From: an uncultured Alphaproteobacteria bacterium | Lineage (GTDB): Bacteria > Pseudomonadota > Alphaproteobacteria > HIMB59 > GCA-002718135 | Reading direction: 5' to 3' | Length of the DNA: 48,318 nt | NCBI GenBank assembly: GCA_902630465.1 | Contig: CACOVJ010000001.1 | Location: 1 to 48,318 of the forward strand | Shown here: piece by piece, positions 9,072-17,689 of the stretch | How positions within the stretch are numbered: the first letter of the stretch is position 1 | Layout of the letters: each line of letters starts with the position of its first letter | Program-made: the position numbers and the translations under genes | Notes under the pieces: model-generated | Told to the model about the DNA's origin: nothing | Databases searched by the model: none | Seen by the model: only the letters and a program-made list of their open reading frames with translations

Positions 9072-9804
9072 ATTACCTAAACTAATTGGACACAGAGGTG
9101 TTAGAGATCTGTGTCCAGAAAATACTATAGAATCTATTTCTAAGGCATTTGATATAGGTTTAAGTTATGTAGAAATCGATGTTAAGATTTCTAGAGATAA
9201 ATTTCCAATTTTACTACATGACGATACATTAGATAGAACAACTAATGGAAGTGGACTTGTAATTGATTATGATTACGAGAATATAAAAAAACTAGATGCG
9301 GGAAAATTTTTTTATAAAAAAAATACAAATATATTTGTTCCAAAATTAGAAGATATTCTAAATCTTTGTATTAATAATAATGTTAATTTAAATATTGAAT
9401 TAAAACCAAATAAAAATTTTGAAAAAGAAAATACTTATCAAATTTATAAACTTACAAAAAATATTAACGAAATAGATATTTTTTTCTCATCATTTGATAT
9501 GATTTCTATTTTAGAAATTTCAAATCTTTACCCTCAATCTTTTCGAAGTTTTCTACTAGATGATTTTAAAGAATATAATATTGATGATTTAATTAATTTA
9601 TCAATTAATAACGATTTAAAAATTTGTGGATTAAATATAGATCTTGTTACAGCTGATATTATTAAAAAAATTAAAGAATCAAATATTTCAATTACAGTTT
9701 ATTCAGATAAAAATATAAATTTATCTAACGCTAATGAGATTTTTTCCTTAGGTGTTGACAGTATTTTTATTGACAATCCTAAAGATTTATTGGGAAAATT
9801 TTAA
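9049..9804 (+). CDS. Glycerophosphodiester phosphodiesterase
   Basis: It probably hydrolyses deacylated phospholipid head-groups to glycerol-3-phosphate plus an alcohol. Family motifs are GHRG (His15, Arg16), PENTIESI (Glu24), the metal-binding pair in [10 protein letters not shown] (Glu42, Asp44) and [13 protein letters not shown] (His57). No signal peptide is present, so it is cytoplasmic, like UgpQ. The TTG at 9049 is the only usable start before GHRG and lies inside pnp, with a 23-base overlap implying coupled translation. Its stop TAA shares the TTAA at 9801-9804 with the stop of convergent fabI. Substrate specificity cannot be read from sequence. Confidence 0.88.
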   Translation: MKQKKNLKLPKLIGHRGVRDLCPENTIESISKAFDIGLSYVEIDVKISRDKFPILLHDDTLDRTTNGSGLVIDYDYENIKKLDAGKFFYKKNTNIFVPKLEDILNLCINNNVNLNIELKPNKNFEKENTYQIYKLTKNINEIDIFFSSFDMISILEISNLYPQSFRSFLLDDFKEYNIDDLINLSINNDLKICGLNIDLVTADIIKKIKESNISITVYSDKNINLSNANEIFSLGVDSIFIDNPKDLLGKF

Positions 9805-10574
9805 AACTCATTGGGCATTCCAATAATATTATAACCACAATCGACATAATGTACTTCACCAGTAACTGCAGAAGATAAATTACTAACAAAGTATAAAGCA
9901 GATTTTCCGATTTCATCCAGTTGTGCATTACGTTTCAATGCTGAATGTTGTTCTGTAAATTTAAACACCTCCCTAGCATTATTTATTGCTGCACCAGCAA
10001 TTGTTCTCATAGGTCCTGCAGATATTGCATTAACACGAATATTTTTTGTGCCTAAATCTACACTCAAATATTTTACACTTGTTTCTAAAGCTGCTTTTGC
10101 AATTCCCATTAAATTGTAATTTGGTATCACTTTATTTGAGCCATAAAAAGTAAGGGTGAGAATACTTCCTCCATCATTCATTATAGGCTCAAAACTTTTT
10201 GCAAGACTAGTTAAAGAAAAACAAGATATATCCAAACAATTAATAAAATTATCCTTGGTAGTATCAATATATCTACCATTTAACTCTGACTTATCTGCAA
10301 ATGCAACAGCATGAATTATAAAATCAATCGTGCCCCATTCTTTTTTTATAATTTCTACAGATTTATTTATTGAGTCATTATTATTAAAATCACATTCTAT
10401 TAATATATTTGAATTAATTTCTTCAGAAAGTGGTTTCACCCTCTTAAATAATATTTCGTTTTGATAACCAATGGCTATTTCAGCACCATTTTCAGCTAGT
10501 TGTTTTGCTATTCCCCATGCAATTGAATGATTATTTGCAATACCAAATACCAACCCTTTTTTATTTCTAAGCAT
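9801..10574 (-). CDS. fabI: Enoyl-[acyl-carrier-protein] reductase (NADH)
   Basis: FabI reduces the trans-2-enoyl-ACP intermediate in the last step of each fatty-acid elongation cycle. It is a short-chain dehydrogenase-like protein with [13 protein letters not shown] near the N-terminus (nucleotide binding) and the Tyr153-x6-Lys160 active site in [13 protein letters not shown]. The residue matching Tyr146 of E. coli FabI appears to be Phe143 (LTFYG). Length 257 aa is typical. It is last in the fabA-fabB-fabI run and overlaps fabB by 8 bases. Its stop overlaps that of the facing phosphodiesterase gene. Confidence 0.95.
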   Translation of the reverse strand: MLRNKKGLVFGIANNHSIAWGIAKQLAENGAEIAIGYQNEILFKRVKPLSEEINSNILIECDFNNNDSINKSVEIIKKEWGTIDFIIHAVAFADKSELNGRYIDTTKDNFINCLDISCFSLTSLAKSFEPIMNDGGSILTLTFYGSNKVIPNYNLMGIAKAALETSVKYLSVDLGTKNIRVNAISAGPMRTIAGAAINNAREVFKFTEQHSALKRNAQLDEIGKSALYFVSNLSSAVTGEVHYVDCGYNIIGMPNEF

Positions 10575-11784
10575 GATATTTTGAAAATACTAATGTTGCA
10601 TTTGTGCCACCAAAACCAAAACTATTCGACATAACATGCTCAATTTCAACATCATTTTCTGTTTTTAAAAGAATATTACAATCCTTGGCATTATCATCAA
10701 GATTATCAATATTTGCAGAGCCACTAATAAAATTATTTTTCATCATCAATAAACTATAAATTGCTTCATGCACTCCAGTTGCCCCTAAAGAATGACCAGT
10801 TAAAGATTTTGTTGAGCTCATTTTAGGAATATTTGAACCAAAAACATTTTTGATTGCTTCTAATTCTTTTACATCGCCTATTGGAGTACTTGTTCCATGT
10901 GTATTTATATAATCAATTTTACCATCAATATTTTTTAATGCTTGCTTCATACATCTTTCTGCTCCTTCTCCAGAAGGCTGTACCATATCGTACCCATCTG
11001 AGGTTGCTCCATATCCAGTTATTTCACCATATATTTCAGCACCTCTAGCTTTTGCATGTTCTAATTCTTCAAGTACTAAAGTTCCACCTCCACCAGCAAT
11101 TACAAAACCATCTCTGTCCGCATCATATGCCCTTGAAGATTTGTTAGGAGTAGAATTATATTTTGATGACAAAGCACCCATGGCGTCAAATAAAATTGAT
11201 AAAGTCCAATGGAGTTCTTCACCTCCTCCAGCAAAAACAATATTTTGTTTTCCCATTTGAATTAGTTCGTACGCATTACCAATACAATGTGAACTCGTAG
11301 AACATGCTGAAGTAATTGAATAGTTAACTCCTTTAATTTTAAAAGGAGTCGCAAGAGTTGCAGAATTTGTACTAGACATTGCTCTTGGCACCATAAATGG
11401 TCCAATTTTTTTTGATCCCGAACTCTTTCCAATTTCAGAAGACTTAAATAAATTTTGTGTAGATGGACCACCTGAACCAACAATTATACCAGTCATTTCA
11501 TTTGAAATATCACTATCCTCTAGCCCTGAGTCGTCTATAGCATTTTTCATCGCAATATAATTGTAGGCAGCTCCATCACCCATAAACCTTAGTAATCTTC
11601 TATCAATTTCGTTGCTAATATTTATATTTGGTTTACCGTGCACAAGACTTCTAAAAGAAAACTCCTCATACTCTTCAGCACTTGTTATTCCAGATTTCAA
11701 ATTTTTAAGACTGTCTATAACATCCGATTGATTATTACCAATACATGATACTATACCTAAACCTGTTACTACTACTCTATTCAT
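10567..11784 (-). CDS. fabB: 3-oxoacyl-[ACP] synthase I (FabB type)
   Basis: This condensing enzyme elongates acyl-ACP with malonyl-ACP; beside fabA it is expected to extend cis-unsaturated intermediates. The thiolase-fold Cys-His-His site is visible: Cys161 in [10 protein letters not shown], His296 in INTHGTSTP and His331 in [12 protein letters not shown], with Lys326 nearby. It is 405 aa. It starts with ATG overlapping the fabA stop by one base (TAATG) and runs into fabI with an 8-base overlap. FabB rather than FabF is inferred from the neighbouring fabA. Confidence 0.95.
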   Translation of the reverse strand: MNRVVVTGLGIVSCIGNNQSDVIDSLKNLKSGITSAEEYEEFSFRSLVHGKPNINISNEIDRRLLRFMGDGAAYNYIAMKNAIDDSGLEDSDISNEMTGIIVGSGGPSTQNLFKSSEIGKSSGSKKIGPFMVPRAMSSTNSATLATPFKIKGVNYSITSACSTSSHCIGNAYELIQMGKQNIVFAGGGEELHWTLSILFDAMGALSSKYNSTPNKSSRAYDADRDGFVIAGGGGTLVLEELEHAKARGAEIYGEITGYGATSDGYDMVQPSGEGAERCMKQALKNIDGKIDYINTHGTSTPIGDVKELEAIKNVFGSNIPKMSSTKSLTGHSLGATGVHEAIYSLLMMKNNFISGSANIDNLDDNAKDCNILLKTENDVEIEHVMSNSFGFGGTNATLVFSKYHA

Positions 11785-12293
11785 TACTTATTTTCAGGTG
11801 AAAATAAACCGACTTTCATATCTTTAGCTTCATAAATTGTTTCACCATCTGCTTTTAAAACACCATCTCCAACACCTAAAATCAATTTTCTTAAAATAAG
11901 TCTTTTAAGAGATATATGGTAAGTTACCTTTTTAACTTTTTGTAATACTTGGCCAGTAAACTTAACTTCACCTACTCCCAAAGCCCTACCTCTTCCTTGT
12001 TGGCCTAGCCATCCTAAATAAAAACCAAGTAATTGCCACATAGCATCCAAACCCAAACAACCTGGCATAACTGGATCACCTTTAAAATGACATTCAAAAA
12101 ACCAAAGATTTTCTTTAATATCTAATTCTGCTATAACTTCACCCTTAGAAAATATCCCACCATCCTCATTTATTGACGTAATCCTATCAAACATTAACAT
12201 TGGGGGCATTGGAAGTTGTGCATTACCTTTTCCAAAAAGTATACCTTTTGCACAATCAATTAATTGATCGTAGGTAAAAGAATTTTGTTTCAT
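11784..12293 (-). CDS. fabA: 3-hydroxydecanoyl-[ACP] dehydratase/isomerase
   Basis: FabA dehydrates 3-hydroxyacyl-ACP and isomerises the C10 product, the branch point to unsaturated fatty acids. The family signature [20 protein letters not shown] is intact, with His69 in FECHF and Asp83 in GLDAMW corresponding to E. coli His70 and Asp84. At 169 aa it is the standard length. It heads fabA-fabB-fabI, and a 39-base gap from moeB may hold its own weak promoter. The triad makes anaerobic-type unsaturated fatty-acid synthesis likely in this organism. Confidence 0.96.
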   Translation of the reverse strand: MKQNSFTYDQLIDCAKGILFGKGNAQLPMPPMLMFDRITSINEDGGIFSKGEVIAELDIKENLWFFECHFKGDPVMPGCLGLDAMWQLLGFYLGWLGQQGRGRALGVGEVKFTGQVLQKVKKVTYHISLKRLILRKLILGVGDGVLKADGETIYEAKDMKVGLFSPENK

Positions 12294-12300
12294 AATTTTA

Positions 12301-12327
12301 ATTAAACTTTTTTTGTCTATTTATCAA
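12301..12327 (-). promoter_or_regulatory. Possible weak promoter for fabA-fabB-fabI
   Basis: Read on the minus strand, TTGATA (12327-12322) and TTTAAT (12306-12301) are 15 bases apart, short of the optimal 17. The -10-like box ends 7 bases before the fabA ATG, so a transcript from it would be leaderless or nearly so. The AT-rich background makes chance matches common; this is a suggestion only. Confidence 0.2.
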
Positions 12328-12332
12328 TTAAC

Positions 12333-13085
12333 TTAAATAGAATTTAAATAACAATCATGTTTACTTTTAATAATAATATTATCAATGCTTAGTTTTTTGC
12401 CATCAGAAATTGTCATTATATTAGTTTCATCCTTTAAATTTAAAGAAAAATTAATTATTTTTTGAGCTGCAATCAAACCCGCTAACCCTGCAGAAATACC
12501 CGAAATACCAACTACACTACACCTGGGAAGATCAACATCATCCTTGTTAGGAAATATGCAATTTAAACATAGATGATAATTTTTGTTTGAATTATTGAAA
12601 AATATCACTTGTAAATCATGTCTTAATGCTGAAGAATATAAAAAATTGATAGAGTTTTTTAGACAATATTCATTTAATAATTTAGAACTTAACCAATCAT
12701 CTGTTGCATCTACAATTATAGAACATTCTTTTAAAGAATTTAAATTTAAAGAATTAACATTCTCATCTATGGTATTAATTTTACAATCAGCATTTACTAA
12801 TATTAACTTACTTTTTGCTACATCAACCTTTTTTTTTCCAATATCATTTAAGTTATATAATATTTGCCTATTAAGATTACTTTTTTCAACAAAATCTCCA
12901 TCTACTAATAATAATTCCTTAATCCCAGAGTTTACCAAATATTGACTTAAGGGACATCCTATTCCTCCCATACCAACAATACCAATTTTTATTTTTGATA
13001 ATTTTTTTAGATTTTTCTCAGAAAATTCATTTAAAATAAATAATCTACTAAAAATTTCATATTCTTCTTCAGAGTAATTATTCAT
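12333..13085 (-). CDS. MoeB/ThiF-family sulfur-carrier adenylyltransferase
   Basis: An E1-like enzyme that should adenylate the C-terminal Gly-Gly of a small sulfur carrier (MoaD or ThiS type) for molybdopterin or thiamine synthesis. With the ATG at 13085 (4 bases after the coaBC stop) the protein is 250 aa and residue numbers match E. coli MoeB: nucleotide loop GMGGIG 38-43, Arg73 in NLNRQIL and Asp130 in DATDDW. The frame extends to 13130 but that start lies inside coaBC. Zinc ligands Cys173, Cys176 and Cys245 are present, but the fourth position reads Asn248. Cys189 matches the family's catalytic or thioester cysteine. Which carrier it serves cannot be told here. Confidence 0.85.
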   Translation of the reverse strand: MNNYSEEEYEIFSRLFILNEFSEKNLKKLSKIKIGIVGMGGIGCPLSQYLVNSGIKELLLVDGDFVEKSNLNRQILYNLNDIGKKKVDVAKSKLILVNADCKINTIDENVNSLNLNSLKECSIIVDATDDWLSSKLLNEYCLKNSINFLYSSALRHDLQVIFFNNSNKNYHLCLNCIFPNKDDVDLPRCSVVGISGISAGLAGLIAAQKIINFSLNLKDETNIMTISDGKKLSIDNIIIKSKHDCYLNSI

Positions 13086-13089
13086 AATT

Positions 13090-14259
13090 CTATATGGTGT
13101 TATAAATTTGTTTAATAATTTGCTTTGCACAATTTACTTTTGTCATTTTTTTAAATTTTTTTATCTGGTTTTTTGTAATTATTGATATTTGATTATAATC
13201 TGAACCAAATACTTTATTTTTATCATGAATCTTATTGTAAACAATCATATCACATTTTTTGTTTAGTAATTTTTTTTTTGCATTATTAACACCTCCTGTC
13301 TCTGCTGCAAATCCTACTAAAAATTTAGGCCTTTGAGTTTTACTTTTTCCAATTTTTTCTAAAATATCAATATTCTTTGAAAGACTAATATTTAATTTTT
13401 TATTTTTCTTTATTTTTGATTTATTGATATTTTTATTTTTGAAATCAGATACTGCAGCAGTAAAAATTCCTATATCAATTTTAGAAATTTTTTTAATTTT
13501 CTCATACATTTCGTCTGCAGATTTTATTTGAATAAATTTTAAATTTGGTGGAGGATCTAAATTTGTTGGTCCAGATATCAAGATTACTTTTGCACCATGC
13601 AAAACAAGTTGTGAAGCAATTTCATAACCTTGTTTTCCAGATGATTGATTTGATATAAATCTAACTGGATCAATCATTTCAATTGTCGGTCCTGCAGTTA
13701 CTAAACATTTTTTATTTTTTAATAAATTAATATTTTCTAATCTATTAATAATTCTATTAGCTATATTTTTTGAGTCATCAATTCTACCTAAACCATATTC
13801 TCCACATTTTAGGTTTCCAATTCTTGGACCAATAAATTCATTACCATTATTTTTTAATAATCTGACATTTTTTTTATTAATTTTATTATGCCACATGAAA
13901 CTATTCATTGCCGGTACAAATAAAATTTTTTTATTAGAAGCAAGTAATGTATTAGAAGCTAAATTATCACCAAAACCATTAGCAAATTTAGCTATAGAAT
14001 TAGCTGTAGCTGGACATACAACTATCATATCATTTTCTCTTGATAAATTAATATGAAGCATCTTATTTCTTCTCTCTGAGCTATCAGTGAAAAATCTATT
14101 TTTTACAATTTTTTTTATATGACTTATTTTTAAATACCTTTTTGCTTCCTCGGTTAATATACAGCTAATTTTAATATTGTTATTAAGTAGCATATTCATA
14201 ATTTCTTCACATCTTGAAGCTGCAATAGATCCAGTTATAATAAATAAAATTTTTTTCAT
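13090..14259 (-). CDS. coaBC: Bifunctional phosphopantothenoylcysteine decarboxylase/synthetase (CoaBC)
   Basis: CoaBC makes 4'-phosphopantetheine for coenzyme A: the C-terminal half joins cysteine to phosphopantothenate and the N-terminal flavoprotein half decarboxylates it. The CoaC half shows His69, the PAMNSFMWHN flavin/substrate motif (about 116-125) and the substrate-lid Cys152 in NLKCGEYG. The CoaB half starts near 185 with CLVTAGPTIEMIDPVRFISN and has FLVGFAAET. Length 389 aa is normal. The start overlaps the ubiE stop by one base (TAATG). ubiB and dut, often its neighbours in alphaproteobacteria, are absent here. Confidence 0.95.
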   Translation of the reverse strand: MKKILFIITGSIAASRCEEIMNMLLNNNIKISCILTEEAKRYLKISHIKKIVKNRFFTDSSERRNKMLHINLSRENDMIVVCPATANSIAKFANGFGDNLASNTLLASNKKILFVPAMNSFMWHNKINKKNVRLLKNNGNEFIGPRIGNLKCGEYGLGRIDDSKNIANRIINRLENINLLKNKKCLVTAGPTIEMIDPVRFISNQSSGKQGYEIASQLVLHGAKVILISGPTNLDPPPNLKFIQIKSADEMYEKIKKISKIDIGIFTAAVSDFKNKNINKSKIKKNKKLNISLSKNIDILEKIGKSKTQRPKFLVGFAAETGGVNNAKKKLLNKKCDMIVYNKIHDKNKVFGSDYNQISIITKNQIKKFKKMTKVNCAKQIIKQIYNTI

Positions 14260-14990
14260 TAGATTTTATAACCTATATGAATTGCAACTATACCATTAAA
14301 CAAATTAAAAAATTCAACATTTTGAAAACCACTAGTAATTAATGATTTACTAAGTTCTTCCTGTGATGGAAAAACATCTATACTTTCACTTAAATATTTG
14401 TAAGCAGATTTATCTTTTGCAATTATATCTCCTAATAATGGTATAATTTTTGATTTATATAATTTATATGATTTAGAAACTAAAGTTGATTTTGGACTAC
14501 TAAACTCCAAACAACAATATTTTCCACCTGGTTTAAGAACCCGATATGCCTCTTGCATAGATTTTTTGTATTCGGTTACATTTCTTAAACAGAATGAAAT
14601 TATATAATTATCAAATAAGTTACTTTCAAATTTAAGACTTTCTGCTCGTCCAACCACGTATTTTATATTTTTATTAGCTTTTAACCTCTTTTTACATTGG
14701 TTTAGCATTTCTTTATTTTGGTCTAATAAATACAACTTATTATTTAAATTTCTGTTTATTATTTCATTTGCTATGTCGCCGGATCCCGAACCAACATCTA
14801 AGATTATATCATTTTTCTTAATATCTATAATTTCAACAAATCTTTTTTTCCATAATCTGTGCATGCCTAAACTCATCAAATCATTCATTAAATCATAATT
14901 AGAAGCGACACTTGAGAATACATTTTGAACAAGTTTAGTCTTTTGTTTTGAATTAACTTTTGTATAACCAAAATTATATTGTTTTTTCAT
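14259..14990 (-). CDS. ubiE: Ubiquinone/menaquinone biosynthesis C-methyltransferase
   Basis: UbiE methylates the benzoquinol ring during ubiquinone synthesis using SAM. The sequence carries FSSVASNYDLMNDLMSLG (about 25-42), the SAM loop DVGSGSGD (65-72) and a downstream VLKPGGKYCCLEFS block. Length is 243 aa. The ATG at 14990 is on the opposite strand from the mutM ATG at 14992 with a single base between them, so its promoter must lie within mutM or the mRNA is leaderless. Later in-frame Met codons would remove conserved N-terminal sequence, so this start is likely right. Confidence 0.95.
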   Translation of the reverse strand: MKKQYNFGYTKVNSKQKTKLVQNVFSSVASNYDLMNDLMSLGMHRLWKKRFVEIIDIKKNDIILDVGSGSGDIANEIINRNLNNKLYLLDQNKEMLNQCKKRLKANKNIKYVVGRAESLKFESNLFDNYIISFCLRNVTEYKKSMQEAYRVLKPGGKYCCLEFSSPKSTLVSKSYKLYKSKIIPLLGDIIAKDKSAYKYLSESIDVFPSQEELSKSLITSGFQNVEFFNLFNGIVAIHIGYKI

Positions 14991-14991
14991 T

Positions 14992-15810
14992 ATGCCAGAA
15001 TTACCTGAAGTTCAGACCACTGTAAAAGGGCTTTATATTATTTTGAATCATCAAATAACTTATATTAAAATTCATACAAAAAAACTTCGTTTCAAAATAC
15101 CATTTGATATTAAAAAAAAATTACTAAACTCCAAAATATCTAATATTAGAAGAATTGCAAAATATATTATTATAGATTTAAATAATGAATATTCACTAAT
15201 TGTGCATTTAGGCATGTCTGGAAGATTAAAAGTTGTTTTTTCAAAGTACAATATAGTTAAGCATGATCATTTTATAATACATTGTAACAATGAGAGAAGT
15301 ATCGTTTATAACGACCCAAGAAAATTTGGATTTATAGATATTGTAAGAACAAAAGATTTACAAAAACGAAAATATATTATGAATCTTGGGATTGATGCTC
15401 TAAGTCTAGACCTTAAACCGTCTCTATTATATAAAAAAATATTTAAATCTGAGGTACCAATTAAACAAATATTGCTTAATCAAAAAATAATTGCTGGTAT
15501 AGGTAATATTTATGCTTCTGAAATCTTATTTGATGCTAAAATTTCACCGAAAGCTCTAGGTAAAGAATTGGAAATTAGTCTCATATCGAAACTAATTAAG
15601 TCTATAAGAAAAATATTAAAGAAAGCTATCAGATTAGGAGGGTCGAGTATTAGAGATTATAGGTCTAGTGATGGTACTTTAGGTAATTTCCAATCTAATT
15701 TTAAAGTATATAACAAAGAAGGTAAAATTATAGGAAATGACAAGGTAATAAAAATTGTACAGTATGGAAGGTCAACTTTTTATTGTCCAAATTTGCAAAA
15801 TATTAAATAA
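14992..15810 (+). CDS. mutM: Formamidopyrimidine-DNA glycosylase with degenerate zinc finger
   Basis: MutM/Fpg excises 8-oxoguanine and formamidopyrimidines and nicks the abasic site. The start is certain because the N-terminal Pro after Met1 is the nucleophile (MPELPEV); Glu3, Lys57 (RIAKY), HLGMSGRL, DPRKFGF and the helix-two-turn-helix NQKIIAGIGNIYASEILF are all present. The C-terminal finger is odd: the first CxxC is replaced by sequence around KEGKIIGNDK (242-251) and the last pair keeps only Cys265, its partner being Leu268. Arg260 of the finger loop (GRSTFYCP) is retained. So it is probably active but zincless. A -10-like TATATT (14975-14980) lies 11 bases before the ATG. Confidence 0.93.
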   Translation: MPELPEVQTTVKGLYIILNHQITYIKIHTKKLRFKIPFDIKKKLLNSKISNIRRIAKYIIIDLNNEYSLIVHLGMSGRLKVVFSKYNIVKHDHFIIHCNNERSIVYNDPRKFGFIDIVRTKDLQKRKYIMNLGIDALSLDLKPSLLYKKIFKSEVPIKQILLNQKIIAGIGNIYASEILFDAKISPKALGKELEISLISKLIKSIRKILKKAIRLGGSSIRDYRSSDGTLGNFQSNFKVYNKEGKIIGNDKVIKIVQYGRSTFYCPNLQNIK

Positions 15811-15828
15811 TATAATATTAAATATTAA

Positions 15829-15856
15829 TTGACTTAATTGATTTTAAATTTATAGC
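15829..15856 (+). promoter_or_regulatory. Predicted sigma-70 promoter of rpsT, giving a leaderless mRNA
   Basis: TTGACT (15829-15834) and TATAGC (15851-15856) are 16 bases apart. Transcription would start about 7 bases after the -10 box, which is the A of the rpsT ATG at 15863. No Shine-Dalgarno can be seen before that ATG. This is among the better promoter matches in the window. Confidence 0.5.
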
Positions 15857-15862
15857 ATGCAT

Positions 15863-16123
15863 ATGGCTAATCATGCATCTGCAAAAAAAAGATCAAGACA
15901 GACTAAAAATAGAACTTTAGTTAATTCTAAGTACCTTTCGAAGTTTAGAACTGCTCTAAATAAACTTAACGCCTCTATAGATGCTAAAAATGACCAAGAA
16001 ATTCAGAAATCCTTTAGCTCTGTCAACTCTATAATGGCTAAAGCACTAAAAAAGGGTATTTTTAAAAAAGAAAACATATCCAGAAAGTTATCCTCTCTAT
16101 CAAATAAAATTTCAAAAATTTAA
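15863..16123 (+). CDS. rpsT: 30S ribosomal protein S20
   Basis: S20 binds 16S rRNA at the base of the 30S subunit. The N-terminus MANHASAKKRSRQTKNR is the family pattern, which fixes the start at the ATG at 15863 rather than the in-frame ATG two codons earlier at 15857. The protein has 86 aa, is very basic and helical. mutM-rpsT-dnaA is a recurring alphaproteobacterial order. A long T-rich tract follows the stop, but I see no GC-containing hairpin that would make a classical terminator. Confidence 0.95.
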   Translation: MANHASAKKRSRQTKNRTLVNSKYLSKFRTALNKLNASIDAKNDQEIQKSFSSVNSIMAKALKKGIFKKENISRKLSSLSNKISKI

Positions 16124-16174
16124 TTTTTTTTTTATTTTTTTACTTTTCTTCTTGCTAAAAATACTTAAAGGGTG

Positions 16175-16205
16175 TTGACTATCTAAATTATTTTGGTGAT
16201 ATAAT
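16175..16205 (+). promoter_or_regulatory. dnaA: Predicted dnaA promoter
   Basis: TTGACT (16175-16180) and TATAAT (16200-16205) are separated by 19 bases, a little longer than optimal. The resulting leader would be about 60 bases and contains an inverted repeat, CGATTTTT (16217-16224) with AAAAATCG (16248-16255), and then a strong Shine-Dalgarno AGGGGG (16262-16267) just before the dnaA ATG. No DnaA-box cluster is visible here. Confidence 0.45.
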
Positions 16206-16270
16206 TTTACGACTTTCGATTTTTTTTCGTAAGATTTTAAAAAAAATAAAAATCGTCTATTAGGGGGACA

Positions 16271-17665
16271 ATGGACAATACATCTGAAACATTTGAAGAA
16301 AGTAATTGGTCCTCCTTAAAAAAAGATTTAAAAAAAACAGTCGGTGATACAGCCTTCAACAATTGGTTAAAACATCTTAATTACGTCTCAGTTGAAAGCA
16401 GTACAATTACATTTTCAGTCCCAACAAAATTTTTAAGAGACTGGATCGTAAACAATTATTCAGATAAAATAAAAAATACTTCTAAGAAATATATTGATAA
16501 AATTGACACAATAAAATTTGTTGTAAAGCCTAGTGGTGGTAGAATTGTTCCTGGAACTACACGTACAATTAAAAGCACAGATAATCATTGGAAGTCTACT
16601 TTAGATGTTAGATCAAATCAAAGTTCAACATATCCTAATGAATTCGGAGCTCCGCTTGATCCAAGGTTTACATTTGATAATTTTGTAGTTGGTAAACCAA
16701 ATGAGTTAGCATTTGCAGCGTCACAAAGAGTAGCTGAAGCAGATAAAATTACCTTTAATCCACTTTTTCTATGTGGAGGTGTTGGTTTAGGCAAAACTCA
16801 TTTAATGCATGCTATAGGTTGGAAAATAAAACAACAACAACCAGATAGAAAGGTAATATATCTGTCTGCAGAAAAATTTATGTATCAATTTGTTAGAGCT
16901 CTCAGATATAAGGATACATCAGCATTCAAAGAACAATTTAGATCTATTGATGTTCTTATGATTGATGATGTTCAATTCATAAGTGGTAAAGATAATACAC
17001 AAGAAGAGTTTTTTCATACATTCAATGCGCTAATTGAACAAAATAAACAAATAGTAATTTCAGCAGATAAATCTCCATCAGATTTAGATGGTGTTCAAGA
17101 AAGACTAAAGTCTAGACTTGGCTGTGGTCTTGTTGCTGATATACATCCAACCACATATGAGCTTAGACTTGGTATATTAATTGAAAAAGCACAAAAAAGA
17201 GGTGTTGAGATACCGCCTAAGGTTCTTGAATTTTTATCCCATCGAATAATATCAAATGTTAGGGAAATGGAAGGGGCCCTTAATAGATTAGTAGCTCATG
17301 GTACATTAGTGGGCACTCCTATTACAATTGAAACAGCACAACTAGTGCTTCAAGACCTATTAAAATCATCAAATAAGAAAATAACTATTGAGGAAATACA
17401 AAAAAAAGTTGCTGAACATTTTAACATAAGAATCACTGATATGCACTCACCTAGAAGGTCAAGATCAGTTGCAAGACCAAGGCAAATTGCTATGTACCTA
17501 GCAAAATCTATTACATCCAGATCTTTGCCAGAAATTGGTAGAAAATTTGGTGGACGTGATCATACAACTGTTATGCATGCTGTAAAAAAAATTGAAGAGT
17601 TAAAACTTTCTGATGTAAACTTTAATGAAGACCTTGAATTATTAAAAAGACTTATAGATTCTTAA
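16271..17665 (+). CDS. dnaA: Chromosomal replication initiator protein DnaA
   Basis: DnaA is the AAA+ ATPase that melts the origin and loads the helicase. It shows domain I (about 12-85), a short linker, an AAA+ domain with Walker A GGVGLGKTH near 168 and Walker B DVLMIDDVQF near 227, and domain IV with the DNA-binding signature GGRDHTTVMHA near 427. Length 464 aa is standard. A strong Shine-Dalgarno (AGGGGG) precedes the ATG, in contrast to most genes here. dnaN follows 24 bases later, then recF and gyrB, the ancestral replication cluster. Confidence 0.98.
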   Translation: MDNTSETFEESNWSSLKKDLKKTVGDTAFNNWLKHLNYVSVESSTITFSVPTKFLRDWIVNNYSDKIKNTSKKYIDKIDTIKFVVKPSGGRIVPGTTRTIKSTDNHWKSTLDVRSNQSSTYPNEFGAPLDPRFTFDNFVVGKPNELAFAASQRVAEADKITFNPLFLCGGVGLGKTHLMHAIGWKIKQQQPDRKVIYLSAEKFMYQFVRALRYKDTSAFKEQFRSIDVLMIDDVQFISGKDNTQEEFFHTFNALIEQNKQIVISADKSPSDLDGVQERLKSRLGCGLVADIHPTTYELRLGILIEKAQKRGVEIPPKVLEFLSHRIISNVREMEGALNRLVAHGTLVGTPITIETAQLVLQDLLKSSNKKITIEEIQKKVAEHFNIRITDMHSPRRSRSVARPRQIAMYLAKSITSRSLPEIGRKFGGRDHTTVMHAVKKIEELKLSDVNFNEDLELLKRLIDS

Positions 17666-17689
17666 ATTAATTTATCATATATTTAAGAC

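Noticed and set aside
16111-16140. AT-only hairpin plus T tract after rpsT as a terminator
   Set aside because: The stem would be A/T only with almost no loop; T-rich runs are everywhere in this sequence.
16124-16270. Possible chromosomal replication origin next to dnaA
   Set aside because: AT-rich, but no cluster of DnaA boxes (TTATCCACA-like) was found here or in the 24-base dnaA-dnaN gap; alphaproteobacterial origins are often away from dnaA.
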